64,000 nt of DNA, from assembly GCF_002356295.1 (NCBI RefSeq), contig NZ_AP018042.1, positions 5,302,361 through 5,366,360 on the forward strand, given 5' to 3'. Within the stretch, counting starts at the first letter, position 1, and every line of letters begins with the position of its first letter. A model generated the notes under the pieces. That model saw nothing but the letters and a program-made list of their open reading frames with translations, ran no database searches and was not told the DNA's origin. The position numbers and the translations under genes were made by a program. Shown in pieces: positions 1-8,023 of the stretch. This DNA is from Labilibaculum antarcticum (GTDB taxonomy: Bacteria > Bacteroidota > Bacteroidia > Bacteroidales > Marinifilaceae).

Positions 1-1380
1 TATAAAATCATGTTTAAAATCATCGTAAAAATCTCCATCCATACCTACAAAACCATGCCTTTTGCAACGTGAAACAAACTGTTCTTTCGTTTCATTTATA
101 AAATCAGAATAACTTTCATAAGGTACAAGTGCATTGGTTCTTTTTGAGCTGTACAAATCCATTGTGTAGTCTACAAGCAGACTATATACCAGTACATCAT
201 ACTCCTGTTCAAATACGCTGGTGGAAAAAATCGATTCATCCCAAAAAGGCAATTTATCAATTAGGAAGGACTTTGTAGTATCACTAACAATTCCCGATTG
301 TAATAATATGAATGAATGAGCTTGTGGTACAGGATGATTATTTACATTCACAAAATTGAATTCCGACTGTAAGTTCAAATTCTTATAATTCAAATAATGC
401 AGCATTTGATTCAGATCGCAAGCTCCTTTCAGTAATAAGCGAATAGATTTTGTTTCATTATTCTCATCAATAATCTGATTCCAATCCTCTGATACGATTA
501 TCCAATCAGGCTTAGGTTCTTTGGTCAGTTCTGCAGTAACCGCCCCAACTCTAATAATTTCAGGATAATTTAAATGTGCATAAACAAATTGTTCTAATCC
601 AATATTCATTGCACGGCATGAGAAGAGAAAGTGCTCCAGTCTGTTGGTAGATAATTGCAGAGCATAAAAACCGACAATACCATATTCTCCAAAACGATCT
701 TTTACCCGAACCATTTTGCATTCGTAATCTGTATTTTCAAGCAGCTCATCAAGCTCATGTTCGGCAATCCTATTTTTCGTATAGTTGATTTGGTTTGTTC
801 TTTGAATCAATTCGAATATCCGGCCCTTACCAGATAAAACTTCGCTGATAAAAGCAAGTTGAATCCCTGACGTTTGAAGAAATTCCTTATTATCAGAATA
901 ATTTGTTCGTTCCTGATTTTTTTTCTCTAAGATTCTATAATAATGAAGACGACTGTGTTCCTTATCCTCTTTCCCAATAAAAGCATCATGATCGGTAATC
1001 TTAAAAATGAAATTAGGATCCTCAACCCACACGGCATCATTATAAAATTTAACTTCTTTTAAATTCAAATGATTGTCATCCAAAAACAACACATTTTGAG
1101 GTCGTAACTGTGCCAACTCTATGATACTATTAACACTCTTCCCTTTAGGTTGCCAATTTATTCGAGGAAATATAAAATAATCCCAAACCCCTAATTCCTG
1201 AAGTTTCTTTTTTGCTTCATATTGGTTGTTTTTTGAAGAAATCGAGTTCATTATTCCCCGCTCCACCAATTCTTTCACCAAATCAATATTGAACTGTATG
1301 GGAGTAACCTCTTCCTCTGAAAGTGTTCCAGACCAAAACGTATCATCCAAATCCCATATCACAAGCTTAACAACATCCAT
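1..1380 (-). CDS. FkbH-like HAD-IIIC family protein, partial (C-terminus beyond the window)
   Basis: Reading leftward from the ATG at 1380 the frame is open for 460 codons and runs off the window edge, so the C-terminus is not seen. VIWDLDDTFWSGTL at residues 7-20 is the HAD motif I (DLDDTLW) of the HAD-IIIC/FkbH-like family, and LFLDDN at 98-103 is the second Asp motif. The downstream half, with RVKDRFGEYGIVGFYAL, matches the GNAT-like half of FkbH proteins. In known systems FkbH proteins load glyceryl units onto carrier proteins or act in surface-sugar and polyketide pathways. The substrate here cannot be told and no carrier protein is adjacent. It is transcribed away from the copper island and its partners should lie left of the window. 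Family assignment is firm, role is open. Confidence 0.85.
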   Translation of the reverse strand, partial: MDVVKLVIWDLDDTFWSGTLSEEEVTPIQFNIDLVKELVERGIMNSISSKNNQYEAKKKLQELGVWDYFIFPRINWQPKGKSVNSIIELAQLRPQNVLFLDDNHLNLKEVKFYNDAVWVEDPNFIFKITDHDAFIGKEDKEHSRLHYYRILEKKNQERTNYSDNKEFLQTSGIQLAFISEVLSGKGRIFELIQRTNQINYTKNRIAEHELDELLENTDYECKMVRVKDRFGEYGIVGFYALQLSTNRLEHFLFSCRAMNIGLEQFVYAHLNYPEIIRVGAVTAELTKEPKPDWIIVSEDWNQIIDENNETKSIRLLLKGACDLNQMLHYLNYKNLNLQSEFNFVNVNNHPVPQAHSFILLQSGIVSDTTKSFLIDKLPFWDESIFSTSVFEQEYDVLVYSLLVDYTMDLYSSKRTNALVPYESYSDFINETKEQFVSRCKRHGFVGMDGDFYDDFKHDFI

Positions 1381-1426
1381 CACATTTAGTTTTTAAAAAT
1401 TACAATTCATGCAACATCAACCATCT

Positions 1427-1651
1427 TTACATTTTCATAGATATTTCCCACAAATGAATGTGTTTACTATACAATAACACACCCCATCCATAAAAGAGGG
1501 CAAGCAGGTATATGAAAACCTCCATAAGTTCACTTTTACCTTCAAGACTGATAACTAGGATAAAAAACACCAATGGAAATAAACTTGGATGTGTGGAAAT
1601 AAAGCGAAACCAATTGGGACACTTGTTTTGTTTCGGTATCCAAAGCTTCAT
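1427..1651 (-). CDS. Small membrane protein of unknown function
   Basis: The frame gives 74 residues from the ATG at 1651. A TTG at 1681 would add 10 residues and overlap the stop codon of the upstream regulator by four bases (TTGA), which suggests translational coupling. There are two hydrophobic stretches, around PSLFPLVFFILVIS and VFIYLLALFYGWGVLLY, so two membrane helices are likely. I do not recognise a family. It lies directly behind a small XRE-type regulator in the same direction, so the two may form a two-gene unit. It could also be a chance frame, because its only support is the pairing and the membrane character. Confidence 0.4.
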   Translation of the reverse strand: MKLWIPKQNKCPNWFRFISTHPSLFPLVFFILVISLEGKSELMEVFIYLLALFYGWGVLLYSKHIHLWEISMKM

Positions 1652-1677
1652 TTCTTTATACCTGACCAAGGAAAGAT

Positions 1678-1917
1678 TCAATTACTTTCATTCCAATACA
1701 CATCGCTCTTCTGTATAAAGTTACAATTCAAATCTTGCTCTAGTACGTTAGCTATGTGAATAAGGTATTCAACTGTTGTATTCACTAATCCATTTTCAAT
1801 CTTTGAAATGTATTCTTGATTACATCCCATAAGTTCGGCCAATTTAGATTGTGTCATCTTTTTTGACATCCTTACTTGCCTAATCTGTATCCCCAAATCG
1901 CTCCTTATTTTTCCCAT
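1678..1917 (-). CDS. XRE-family helix-turn-helix regulator
   Basis: The 79-residue product from the ATG at 1917 is almost entirely a Cro/C1-type HTH domain: GIQIRQVRMSKKMTQSKLA forms the first helices and MGCNQEYISKIENG is the recognition helix region with the typical QxxISKxExG pattern. A longer frame extends upstream to 2010 but adds only a low-complexity hydrophobic stretch, so 1917 is the preferred start. The downstream small membrane protein overlaps or abuts its stop. It sits at the distal end of the copper island and could control its neighbour or the island, but no operator was identified. Confidence 0.75.
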   Translation of the reverse strand: MGKIRSDLGIQIRQVRMSKKMTQSKLAELMGCNQEYISKIENGLVNTTVEYLIHIANVLEQDLNCNFIQKSDVYWNESN

Positions 1918-2042
1918 TTTAAGGCAAATTATTATTACTTCAAGTTTAAAGCACTTTAAGAATACTGTTTTAAAAATCATCAAAACAATATTTATCCTAA
2001 GGCTCATCATTTGCAGAACGAGCCTTAAGAAATTCCTTTTTT

Positions 2043-2414
2043 CTAATTATGACTATGTCCTTCGTGACCTTCCATTTTACTCTTAGCACGATCATATTTG
2101 CAACATCCGGGAAGTTCATTGTAAACCTCATCTTTAGCTTTATGCATTTCAGTATCATGGCCCGCATTGGCAATAGCCATATGCACTTTATGAATGTCTG
2201 TTTTGGCAGTATCAAAAGCAACTTCAATCATTTTTGTCTCTTTGTTCCAATCTGCTAATGATACTCCATCAACAGCTAAAGCCGCTTTTTCGATACGATT
2301 CTCGCACATACCACAATTACCAAATACTTTAAATTTTTTGGTAGCTTCCTGAGCTGATAAACCAAGGCTAATCACTAAAAACAATCCGATTAATCCTACT
2401 AATTTTAATTTCAT
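2043..2414 (-). CDS. Exported heavy-metal-associated (HMA) domain protein, paralog 1
   Basis: The 123-residue product starts with a signal peptide (MKLKLVGLIGLFLVISLGLSA) followed by one HMA fold. The metal-binding loop is GNCGMCENRIEKAA, a CxxC in the position used by copper chaperones. A second Cys pair follows in LPGCCKYDRA, and the tail is His-rich (EGHEGHSHN). It is therefore a periplasmic or surface copper binder, probably handing metal to the RND efflux pump or buffering it (inference). It is closely similar to the gene at 2449-2916, which implies tandem duplication, and both are the last full genes of the minus-strand copper island. Confidence 0.85.
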   Translation of the reverse strand: MKLKLVGLIGLFLVISLGLSAQEATKKFKVFGNCGMCENRIEKAALAVDGVSLADWNKETKMIEVAFDTAKTDIHKVHMAIANAGHDTEMHKAKDEVYNELPGCCKYDRAKSKMEGHEGHSHN

Positions 2415-2448
2415 AATGTTTAATTTTTATCGTTACTAATTCATTTAA

Positions 2449-2916
2449 CTATTTATTGCAACAAGAGCCACTTTTCTTCTTATTTGGACGAGTGCACTCT
2501 GAATGATCTGAATCCTTCTTTTCTAATTTATGACTGCAAGTTGAATGATCATCCCCTTCATGACTAGTTGCCTGTGTAAGAGCACCTCTTTCGTACTGAC
2601 AACATACTGGAAGTTTATTGTAAACCTCATCTTTCGCTTTATGCATTTGAGTGTCGTGACCTGCCATTGCTATGGCCATATGCACTTTATGGATGTCTGT
2701 CTTAGAACTATCAAAAGTCACATCAATCATTTTTGATTCTTTGTTCCAATCTGCTAATGATACTCCATCAACAGCTAATGCAGCTTTTTCAATTCTTGTC
2801 TCGCACATTCCGCAGTTACCGGAAACTTTAAATTTCTCAGCATTATTTTGTGCAAACACTGATCCTGAACTCATAAAGGCCATTACTAATACAATATAAA
2901 TTGCTTTAATTTTCAT
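2449..2916 (-). CDS. Exported HMA domain protein, paralog 2, with Cys/His-rich tail
   Basis: The 155-residue product has a signal peptide (MKIKAIYIVLVMAFMSSGSVFA), an HMA domain with GNCGMCETRIEKAA, and the LPVCCQYERG pair seen in its neighbour. It differs by a longer tail rich in Cys, His and Asp (DDHSTCSHKL, DHSECTRP, SGSCCNK), which adds possible metal ligands. The shared core of about 100 residues with the product of 2043-2414 is nearly identical, so the pair arose by recent duplication or gene conversion. Role as a periplasmic copper/silver chelator is inferred from the fold and the neighbours. Confidence 0.85.
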   Translation of the reverse strand: MKIKAIYIVLVMAFMSSGSVFAQNNAEKFKVSGNCGMCETRIEKAALAVDGVSLADWNKESKMIDVTFDSSKTDIHKVHMAIAMAGHDTQMHKAKDEVYNKLPVCCQYERGALTQATSHEGDDHSTCSHKLEKKDSDHSECTRPNKKKSGSCCNK

Positions 2917-2944
2917 CTTCTCTAATTTCTAAATTATTTATTAC

Positions 2945-3055
2945 TTACAACATCCATTTTTTTACTGATTCTCTTTTATACTTGCAACAATCCGGCAGTG
3001 CAAAACAGGCTAAAAAATCCAATATGACACCAGAATTAAAGCCATTACAGATCAG
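2945..3055 (-). pseudogene. Remnant of a third HMA paralog (C-terminal end)
   Basis: Between the second HMA gene and the TRASH-like gene a short minus-strand frame without a good start encodes ALPDCCKYKRESVKKW before its stop at 2945-2947. This matches the LPGCCKYDRAKSK segment near the end of the adjacent HMA proteins. The HMA core and signal peptide are missing. It is most simply the eroded end of a third tandem copy. Confidence 0.4.
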
Positions 3056-3056
3056 C

Positions 3057-3521
3057 TTATTTTTTATTAATTAATTTCAAATATTGATCATAAGTTTCAT
3101 CTGACTTAAAAAACAATACTCTTTTATGATCTTGCGGATCTTGCCTTACTATGGCATCTGCTTTGCTAAACGTTTGACCTGATACCGGATCAACTGCGTA
3201 TTGAATATTGTCTATATTTTGCTCCAGCTTCAACAAGCATTTCTCACAACAACCATAATAAGTCTTAGCTCCAATTTGAATTGGCAAACTACCTTTACTT
3301 TTAATATCACCTCTCACCATACAGATTATACTATCAGGTATAATTTCTCCCTCAAAAGATGAATAATTAATTACATCAGGAATTGATTTACTATTCAATT
3401 GAGGACCATATAATGCTATAGCTGCAATTACTATTATTCCTCCCAACAATAGCAATCCTCTCGTTCTGCTTTTACTTTCTAATCGAATCTTAGTTTTATT
3501 CTTACTATTTATTTTTTTCAT
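3057..3521 (-). CDS. Membrane-anchored TRASH/YHS-like metal-binding protein
   Basis: The 154-residue product has a basic N-terminus, one membrane helix (GLLLLGGIIVIAAIALYG, about residues 22-39) and a periplasmic domain. That domain has a Cys in SIICMVRGDI and, about 25 residues later, YYGCCEKCLLKL, giving the C-x(n)-CCxxC layout of TRASH/YHS-type metal-sensing domains. The following DPVSGQTFSKADAIV and VLFFKSDETYDQYLKL fit small copper-island proteins of Bacteroidota. It probably binds copper or silver in the periplasm. It follows the DUF302 and P-ATPase genes in the same direction. The exact family is inferred from the Cys pattern. Confidence 0.65.
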   Translation of the reverse strand: MKKINSKNKTKIRLESKSRTRGLLLLGGIIVIAAIALYGPQLNSKSIPDVINYSSFEGEIIPDSIICMVRGDIKSKGSLPIQIGAKTYYGCCEKCLLKLEQNIDNIQYAVDPVSGQTFSKADAIVRQDPQDHKRVLFFKSDETYDQYLKLINKK

Positions 3522-3561
3522 GATTTATCCCCTTTTACCATTACCCCTTTTAATAGTTGAC

Positions 3562-3954
3562 CTAATCTTCAAGAGAAGCTATAAACTTGTTTAAAAGTAT
3601 TGACACTTCTATTGCACCCCTTTCAATATCCTCATTATTAACGGCACTCATCGAGGCTATTGGATTGATTGCAGCAACTTCAATTTTACCGTTATTAAGT
3701 TCCTGAATGATAACATTACAAGGTAACATCGTTCCAATCCTGCTGTCGTATTTTAAAGCCTCCTAAGCAAACTTGGGATTACATGCACCTAATATTTTGT
3801 ATTTATGGAATTCGACAGCTAACTTCTCGTTGAGTTTTTGTTGAATGTCAATTTCGGTTAGAATCCCAAATCCCACCTTGTGCAGCGATTCTCTAACTTG
3901 TACCTCTACTTTTTCGAAATTTGAATTCAGTACTTTGGAATTATAGTACGACAT
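3562..3954 (-). pseudogene. DUF302 family gene interrupted by one in-frame amber codon
   Basis: Codons 1-63 from the ATG at 3954 end in GACNPKFA, then TAG (3763-3765), and the same frame continues for 66 more codons to the TAG at 3562-3564. The continuation EALKYDSRIGTMLPCNVIIQ is the conserved second half of DUF302, where family members read NPxxAYxAL...LPCNV. There is no frameshift, and every conserved segment on both sides is intact, so a single substitution in a Tyr-like codon explains it. DUF302 proteins often accompany copper and sulfur metabolism genes. The locus is either a very recent pseudogene, a sequencing error, or a gene relying on readthrough. Confidence 0.8.
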
Positions 3955-3977
3955 CCTTTTTCTATTTTATGTGAATA

Positions 3978-6317
3978 TTAAACTTTCCTTAAACGCAAAG
4001 CATTTGTAATTACAGAGACTGAACTAAAACTCATAGCTGCAGCCGCAATCAGAGGACTAAGAAGAATACCGAAAAATGGAAATAATATACCCGCGGCGAT
4101 AGGAATTCCTATAGCGTTATAAACAAAGGCAAAAAATAGATTTTGTTTAATATTTCTCATTACCTGAATGCTTAACTCCCTTGCACGAACAATACCATTA
4201 AGATCACCTTTAATCAGAGTTATTTCGGCACTCTGCATGGCAATATCGGTACCTGTTCCCATAGCAATGCCTACATTAGCCTGTTCCAAAGCAGGTGCAT
4301 CATTAATCCCGTCTCCAGCCATTGCCACGATGTGACCTTTTTCTTGCAGTTCTTTTACCTTATTGTATTTATCTTCCGGTAGGCAATCTGCCACGTATCC
4401 ATCCAGATTTAATTCCCGAGAAACTGCCTTAGCGGTATTCTCATTGTCACCAGTCAACATCAATACCTTTACGCTCATTTTTTGCAGTCTTTTAATCGCG
4501 TCAATTGAAGTTGGCTTAATCTTGTCCGAAACGCTAATGATTCCTTCCACCTGACTACCTACAATCAAATACATTACAGTTTGACCAACCAATTGTTTTT
4601 GACTTGATCTATTTTCCTGTTCTTTAGTTAGACTAAGACCAAAATCCTCAATCAAACGTTTATTTCCCAATCCGATTCTCACTCCCTGATATTCAGCCTT
4701 AACTCCCTTACCGGTAACAGATTCAAAACTTTCAATCTGTAAAAATTCGATGTCGTTTTTTTTCGCTCCCTTCACAATGGCTTCAGCAACCGGATGCTCA
4801 CTGAAGGTGTCAACAGATGCTGCCAACTGAAGAATCTCGATATTTGTTAATTTATTGAAGGATTCATAGGATTGTAAAGAAGGTTTTCCCTCTGTTATCG
4901 TACCTGTCTTATCGACAATTAGAATATCTACCTTATTCATTTCTTCAATCGATCTGGCATTTTTCACCAAGACACCAGACTGAGCACCCCGTCCGGTTCC
5001 AACCATTATTGAAACTGGAGTTGCTAAACCCAATGCACAGGGACAAGCGATAATAAGTACTGAAACAGCATTTATAAAAGCATATGCATAGGCTGGCTCA
5101 GGTCCCCATACCGCCCAGATAACAAAAGTGAGCAGTGATATAGCAATAACTGTAATCACAAAATACCTGGCTACCACATCTGCAAGTTTTTGGATTGGTG
5201 CCCGAGAACGACTTGCTTCATTTACCATCTCAATAATCTGAGATAATAAAGTGTCGGAACCAACCTTCACTGCTTTAAAATCGAAAGAAGTCTTACCATT
5301 AATTGTTCCACCTGTAACTTTATCATTATTATATTTTTCAGAAGGAATAGGTTCTCCTGTTATCATGCTTTCATCAATAAAAGCTGTTCCTGCTATAATG
5401 ATTCCATCCACCGGCACTTTTTCTCCTGGTTTTACACGTAAAATATCACCAACCTGTACATTTTCAAGTGGAATTTCCTCTTCTTCGCCATTATTGACCC
5501 TACGAGCAATAGGCGGTGCCAGATTAAGAAGTGCTTTTATTGCAGAGTTAGTTTTGCTGTGTGCCTTCAGTTCAAGCATTTGCCCAAGCAAAACCAAAGT
5601 CAATATAACAGCGGCTGCTTCAAAATACAAATGAACATTCCCCACCGAATCCTTAAACTGATCAGGAAAAATACCTGGCATAAGGAGTGCAATTACACTA
5701 AAAATATAAGCGCTACCTACACCTATTAGTATCAATGTCCACATATTTGGATTCCATGTTCGAATGGATTTCCATCCACGGATAAAAAACTCTCCACTGG
5801 AATAAAAAACAACAGGTGTTGCTAAAACAAATTCAACCCATCCCCAAGTATATTTAGTAGCTATTAGATCCAAATTCAAAAAACTGAAAAACTCCGACAT
5901 AGCAATAATGAAAACCGGAATACTTAAAAAAAGTGCAACGCGAAACTTACGCTTCATCACTTCATAAGTAGTGTCGTCGTCAGCCCCCTCAACCTCTGCA
6001 GCCACCAGATGCATGCCACATACAGGACAATCACCCGATTTTTCATACATCTTATTTCCTTCACAATGCATCGGGCAAAAATATTTACCATTTGCTTCTG
6101 AGTGTGTGTTCTGAATATTTTCATGCCTGTCATGAGCATGATTCAGATCTATATTTACTTCCTTAAGATTCATGTTGCAAACCGGGCAACGTCCTTCACT
6201 GGAATACACCTTTTCACCTTCACACTTCATAGGACAAGAATAAACCTTATGAATCGTATCCACTGTTTTAGCGTGCCCCGAACAACAATCAGGATTCTTT
6301 TTACTCTTCTTTTCCAT
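3978..6317 (-). CDS. copA: Copper/silver-translocating P1B-type ATPase with two N-terminal metal-binding modules
   Basis: The 779-residue protein exports Cu(I)/Ag(I) from the cytoplasm. Two N-terminal modules, YSCPMKCEG...GRCPVCNM at about 26-52 and YFCPMHCEG...GDCPVCGM at about 79-105, are heavy-metal-binding-domain repeats rather than classic HMA domains. The core has all expected motifs: the phosphatase TGEP in SMITGEPIPS, the ion-site CPC in IIACPCALGLATP (about 425), DKTGTITEGKP (about 464), SEHPVAEAIV with the HP dipeptide, and GDGINDAPALEQANVGIAMG. It lies in the copper island between a His/Met-rich lipoprotein gene and the DUF302 locus. The CPC motif supports monovalent Cu/Ag. Whether it is closer to CopA, CopB or SilP is not settled here. 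Confidence 0.93.
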   Translation of the reverse strand: MEKKSKKNPDCCSGHAKTVDTIHKVYSCPMKCEGEKVYSSEGRCPVCNMNLKEVNIDLNHAHDRHENIQNTHSEANGKYFCPMHCEGNKMYEKSGDCPVCGMHLVAAEVEGADDDTTYEVMKRKFRVALFLSIPVFIIAMSEFFSFLNLDLIATKYTWGWVEFVLATPVVFYSSGEFFIRGWKSIRTWNPNMWTLILIGVGSAYIFSVIALLMPGIFPDQFKDSVGNVHLYFEAAAVILTLVLLGQMLELKAHSKTNSAIKALLNLAPPIARRVNNGEEEEIPLENVQVGDILRVKPGEKVPVDGIIIAGTAFIDESMITGEPIPSEKYNNDKVTGGTINGKTSFDFKAVKVGSDTLLSQIIEMVNEASRSRAPIQKLADVVARYFVITVIAISLLTFVIWAVWGPEPAYAYAFINAVSVLIIACPCALGLATPVSIMVGTGRGAQSGVLVKNARSIEEMNKVDILIVDKTGTITEGKPSLQSYESFNKLTNIEILQLAASVDTFSEHPVAEAIVKGAKKNDIEFLQIESFESVTGKGVKAEYQGVRIGLGNKRLIEDFGLSLTKEQENRSSQKQLVGQTVMYLIVGSQVEGIISVSDKIKPTSIDAIKRLQKMSVKVLMLTGDNENTAKAVSRELNLDGYVADCLPEDKYNKVKELQEKGHIVAMAGDGINDAPALEQANVGIAMGTGTDIAMQSAEITLIKGDLNGIVRARELSIQVMRNIKQNLFFAFVYNAIGIPIAAGILFPFFGILLSPLIAAAAMSFSSVSVITNALRLRKV

Positions 6318-6365
6318 AGTGTATAGTATTATTTATTTTCAATTGATGTACAAACCTCTTAAAGC

Positions 6366-6872
6366 CTATTTAGTACCCATAAATTGGTAGTCTCCATCAC
6401 TCATTTTAAATAAATAGTTAAAGGTATTGTGTCGCATATCGAAATTTCCAAAATGCTCATCGTCTTCCTCATGTTCATCACTTAAATGATGCATCCATTC
6501 TGTTTCTCCATTCTGAAGGTCACTCATCATTCCACCTGCCATATGATTTTCGCCTTTCATGTGACCGTAGATTTGTTCAAATTCCTCTCCTGTGTGGCAA
6601 ACGAAAACACTATCACTATGCTGGTAATAATCAAGCATAAATGTTGTGTCTAATTCTCCTCCAGAACAATGAATCTGAATTTGGTCACCAATAATCATTA
6701 CATCTGCATACGCATGATCATCTGAAGATAATCCCGATTTCACTAAACTTTTCACTGATAAAGTCCCAGTATATTTTCCTGTAATTTCATTTAACTGCTC
6801 ATCATCATTTTTGCCGCAAGCAACAAAAATGACCAAACTAAGCAGTACCGCTACTATTGTTTTTGATTTCAT
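6366..6872 (-). CDS. His/Met/acid-rich lipoprotein of the copper island
   Basis: The 168-residue product has a lipoprotein signal ending in VIFVACGKND, so Cys20 should be lipidated. The mature part has potential metal ligands in clusters: YGHMKGENHMAGGMM around residue 105-117 and EWMHHLSDEHEEDDEHFG further on, with single Cys residues in QIHCSGGE and VFVCHTGEE. I do not recognise the family. Position directly upstream of the copper ATPase, in the same orientation, suggests a surface or periplasmic metal binder (inference). Confidence 0.7.
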   Translation of the reverse strand: MKSKTIVAVLLSLVIFVACGKNDDEQLNEITGKYTGTLSVKSLVKSGLSSDDHAYADVMIIGDQIQIHCSGGELDTTFMLDYYQHSDSVFVCHTGEEFEQIYGHMKGENHMAGGMMSDLQNGETEWMHHLSDEHEEDDEHFGNFDMRHNTFNYLFKMSDGDYQFMGTK

Positions 6873-7035
6873 AACTTTCCTTTTTTAATGATTAAATATT
6901 TAGTTGGTGATAGATGGAATCAAGCCAATTTGAATAAAATACTCTAGCAAGGTCTGATCCCATCTGATCAAAAATAAAACCCAAGTGTCCAAACCTCCAT
7001 TTAAACACGTCACCAAACTATGAAAAACCTAAGCT

Positions 7036-7314
7036 CTACAGTTTTAAAAAAAATCCCTTTAGAAAGCTGAACAGCCGAGATCCGTTACTATACCCAGCAA
7101 TTACTGGTTCCTTTTTAATATCTAAATCTGAAATTATTTGTTCCATTTCCATTATACTAATTGTCGATGAATCGTAGAATAACTGTATTCTATTTTCTGA
7201 ACAAACAACCTTTCTAACCTCTTCTATTCCAGAGAATAGAATGTTAATTGAATTTATTTCAAATAAAGTCAAATCCAGATCAGTATGGAATTCAAAACAT
7301 CTAATGGCACTCAT
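7036..7314 (-). CDS. Small HMA-fold-like protein without the CxxC
   Basis: The 92-residue product has the alternating strand-helix pattern of an HMA-like fold: MSAIRCFEFHTDL, a helix-like INSINILFSGIEEVRKVV, a strand RIQLFYDSS, then MEMEQIISDLDI and a strand. No CxxC is present; one Cys is in the first strand and one in VVCSENR. It lacks a signal peptide, and ends in a hydrophobic SFLKGFFLKL. It starts 9 bases after the 175-residue gene's stop. It may be a degenerate metal chaperone or a dimerisation module. Function is not known. Confidence 0.55.
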   Translation of the reverse strand: MSAIRCFEFHTDLDLTLFEINSINILFSGIEEVRKVVCSENRIQLFYDSSTISIMEMEQIISDLDIKKEPVIAGYSNGSRLFSFLKGFFLKL

Positions 7315-7323
7315 AACTATAAA

Positions 7324-7851
7324 TTATGGTAGGTTATATATTAGAGTTTCATCATTATTATTAAAACTCTCTCCAACATGTTTGTAAATAAGCATTTTGG
7401 TTTGTCCTTTTGTATGGATTATTTCCATCATATTACTGTTATCAACCTTTAACAAGGATTCCCCTGTTTCGGTGATTACGTTTAGTGTAAAATTGACTTT
7501 ACTATAGTCAACATTAGGATCTTCAAAGTTATCTGGCACTGTAAATTCCAAACAAGAATATACAACCTCAACTTTTTCGTCTTTATTGAAAGTTGTTTGT
7601 GAAATTAATTTAACCTCATCTAAAAGATGGTTTTTAGGCAGAGGTAGCATAACAGTTTTCCAAAGGGTGTTATCAATATTATAGATGAAAATAGTTTGCT
7701 TTTTCTTATCATATTTCACATACTTAAAAGATCCGTCATCCAACTGAATGGATTTGTATTTTGAATCAATTTTTGCTTCATATTTAATCTGGGTATAACC
7801 AACTGTAGCTATAAAAAGCAGAAGAATGGTTAATAACGTATTTATTTTCAT
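7324..7851 (-). CDS. Exported protein of unknown function in the copper island
   Basis: The 175-residue product has a signal peptide (MKINTLLTILLLFIATVGYTQ) and a mature part rich in beta-strand patterns. It ends abruptly at ETLIYNLP, a phrase that in many Bacteroidota exported proteins lies just before a type IX sorting tail, so the gene may be a shortened form of such a protein (inference). Its only Cys is in VVYSCLEF. It is about 170 bases downstream of the CusB-like gene and could be the last gene of the RND operon. No enzymatic motif was found. Confidence 0.55.
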   Translation of the reverse strand: MKINTLLTILLLFIATVGYTQIKYEAKIDSKYKSIQLDDGSFKYVKYDKKKQTIFIYNIDNTLWKTVMLPLPKNHLLDEVKLISQTTFNKDEKVEVVYSCLEFTVPDNFEDPNVDYSKVNFTLNVITETGESLLKVDNSNMMEIIHTKGQTKMLIYKHVGESFNNNDETLIYNLP

Positions 7852-8023
7852 AATTTTAATTTTTAATGATTTGTCTTGATTGTAGATACCTAACTGTTTC
7901 GCTAGTAGTCAGAGGATTTGTGACATTACCTGTTCTTAAATAAAAAATAATATTACTCTTTACTATCTATTTTTAAGATTGAAATTCAGGAAGGAGTTCC
8001 CACTCCCTCCTTTTTATAAAACC

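Noticed and set aside
1997-2227. Minus-strand 76-codon frame overlapping the first HMA gene
   Set aside because: It is a shadow in another frame of the HMA gene, which has a signal peptide and conserved CxxC.
3562-3954. Pyrrolysine or programmed amber decoding in the DUF302 gene
   Set aside because: Nothing in the window encodes such a system, TAG ends other genes here (for example 2 bases inside the same locus end), and a single mutation is the simpler account.
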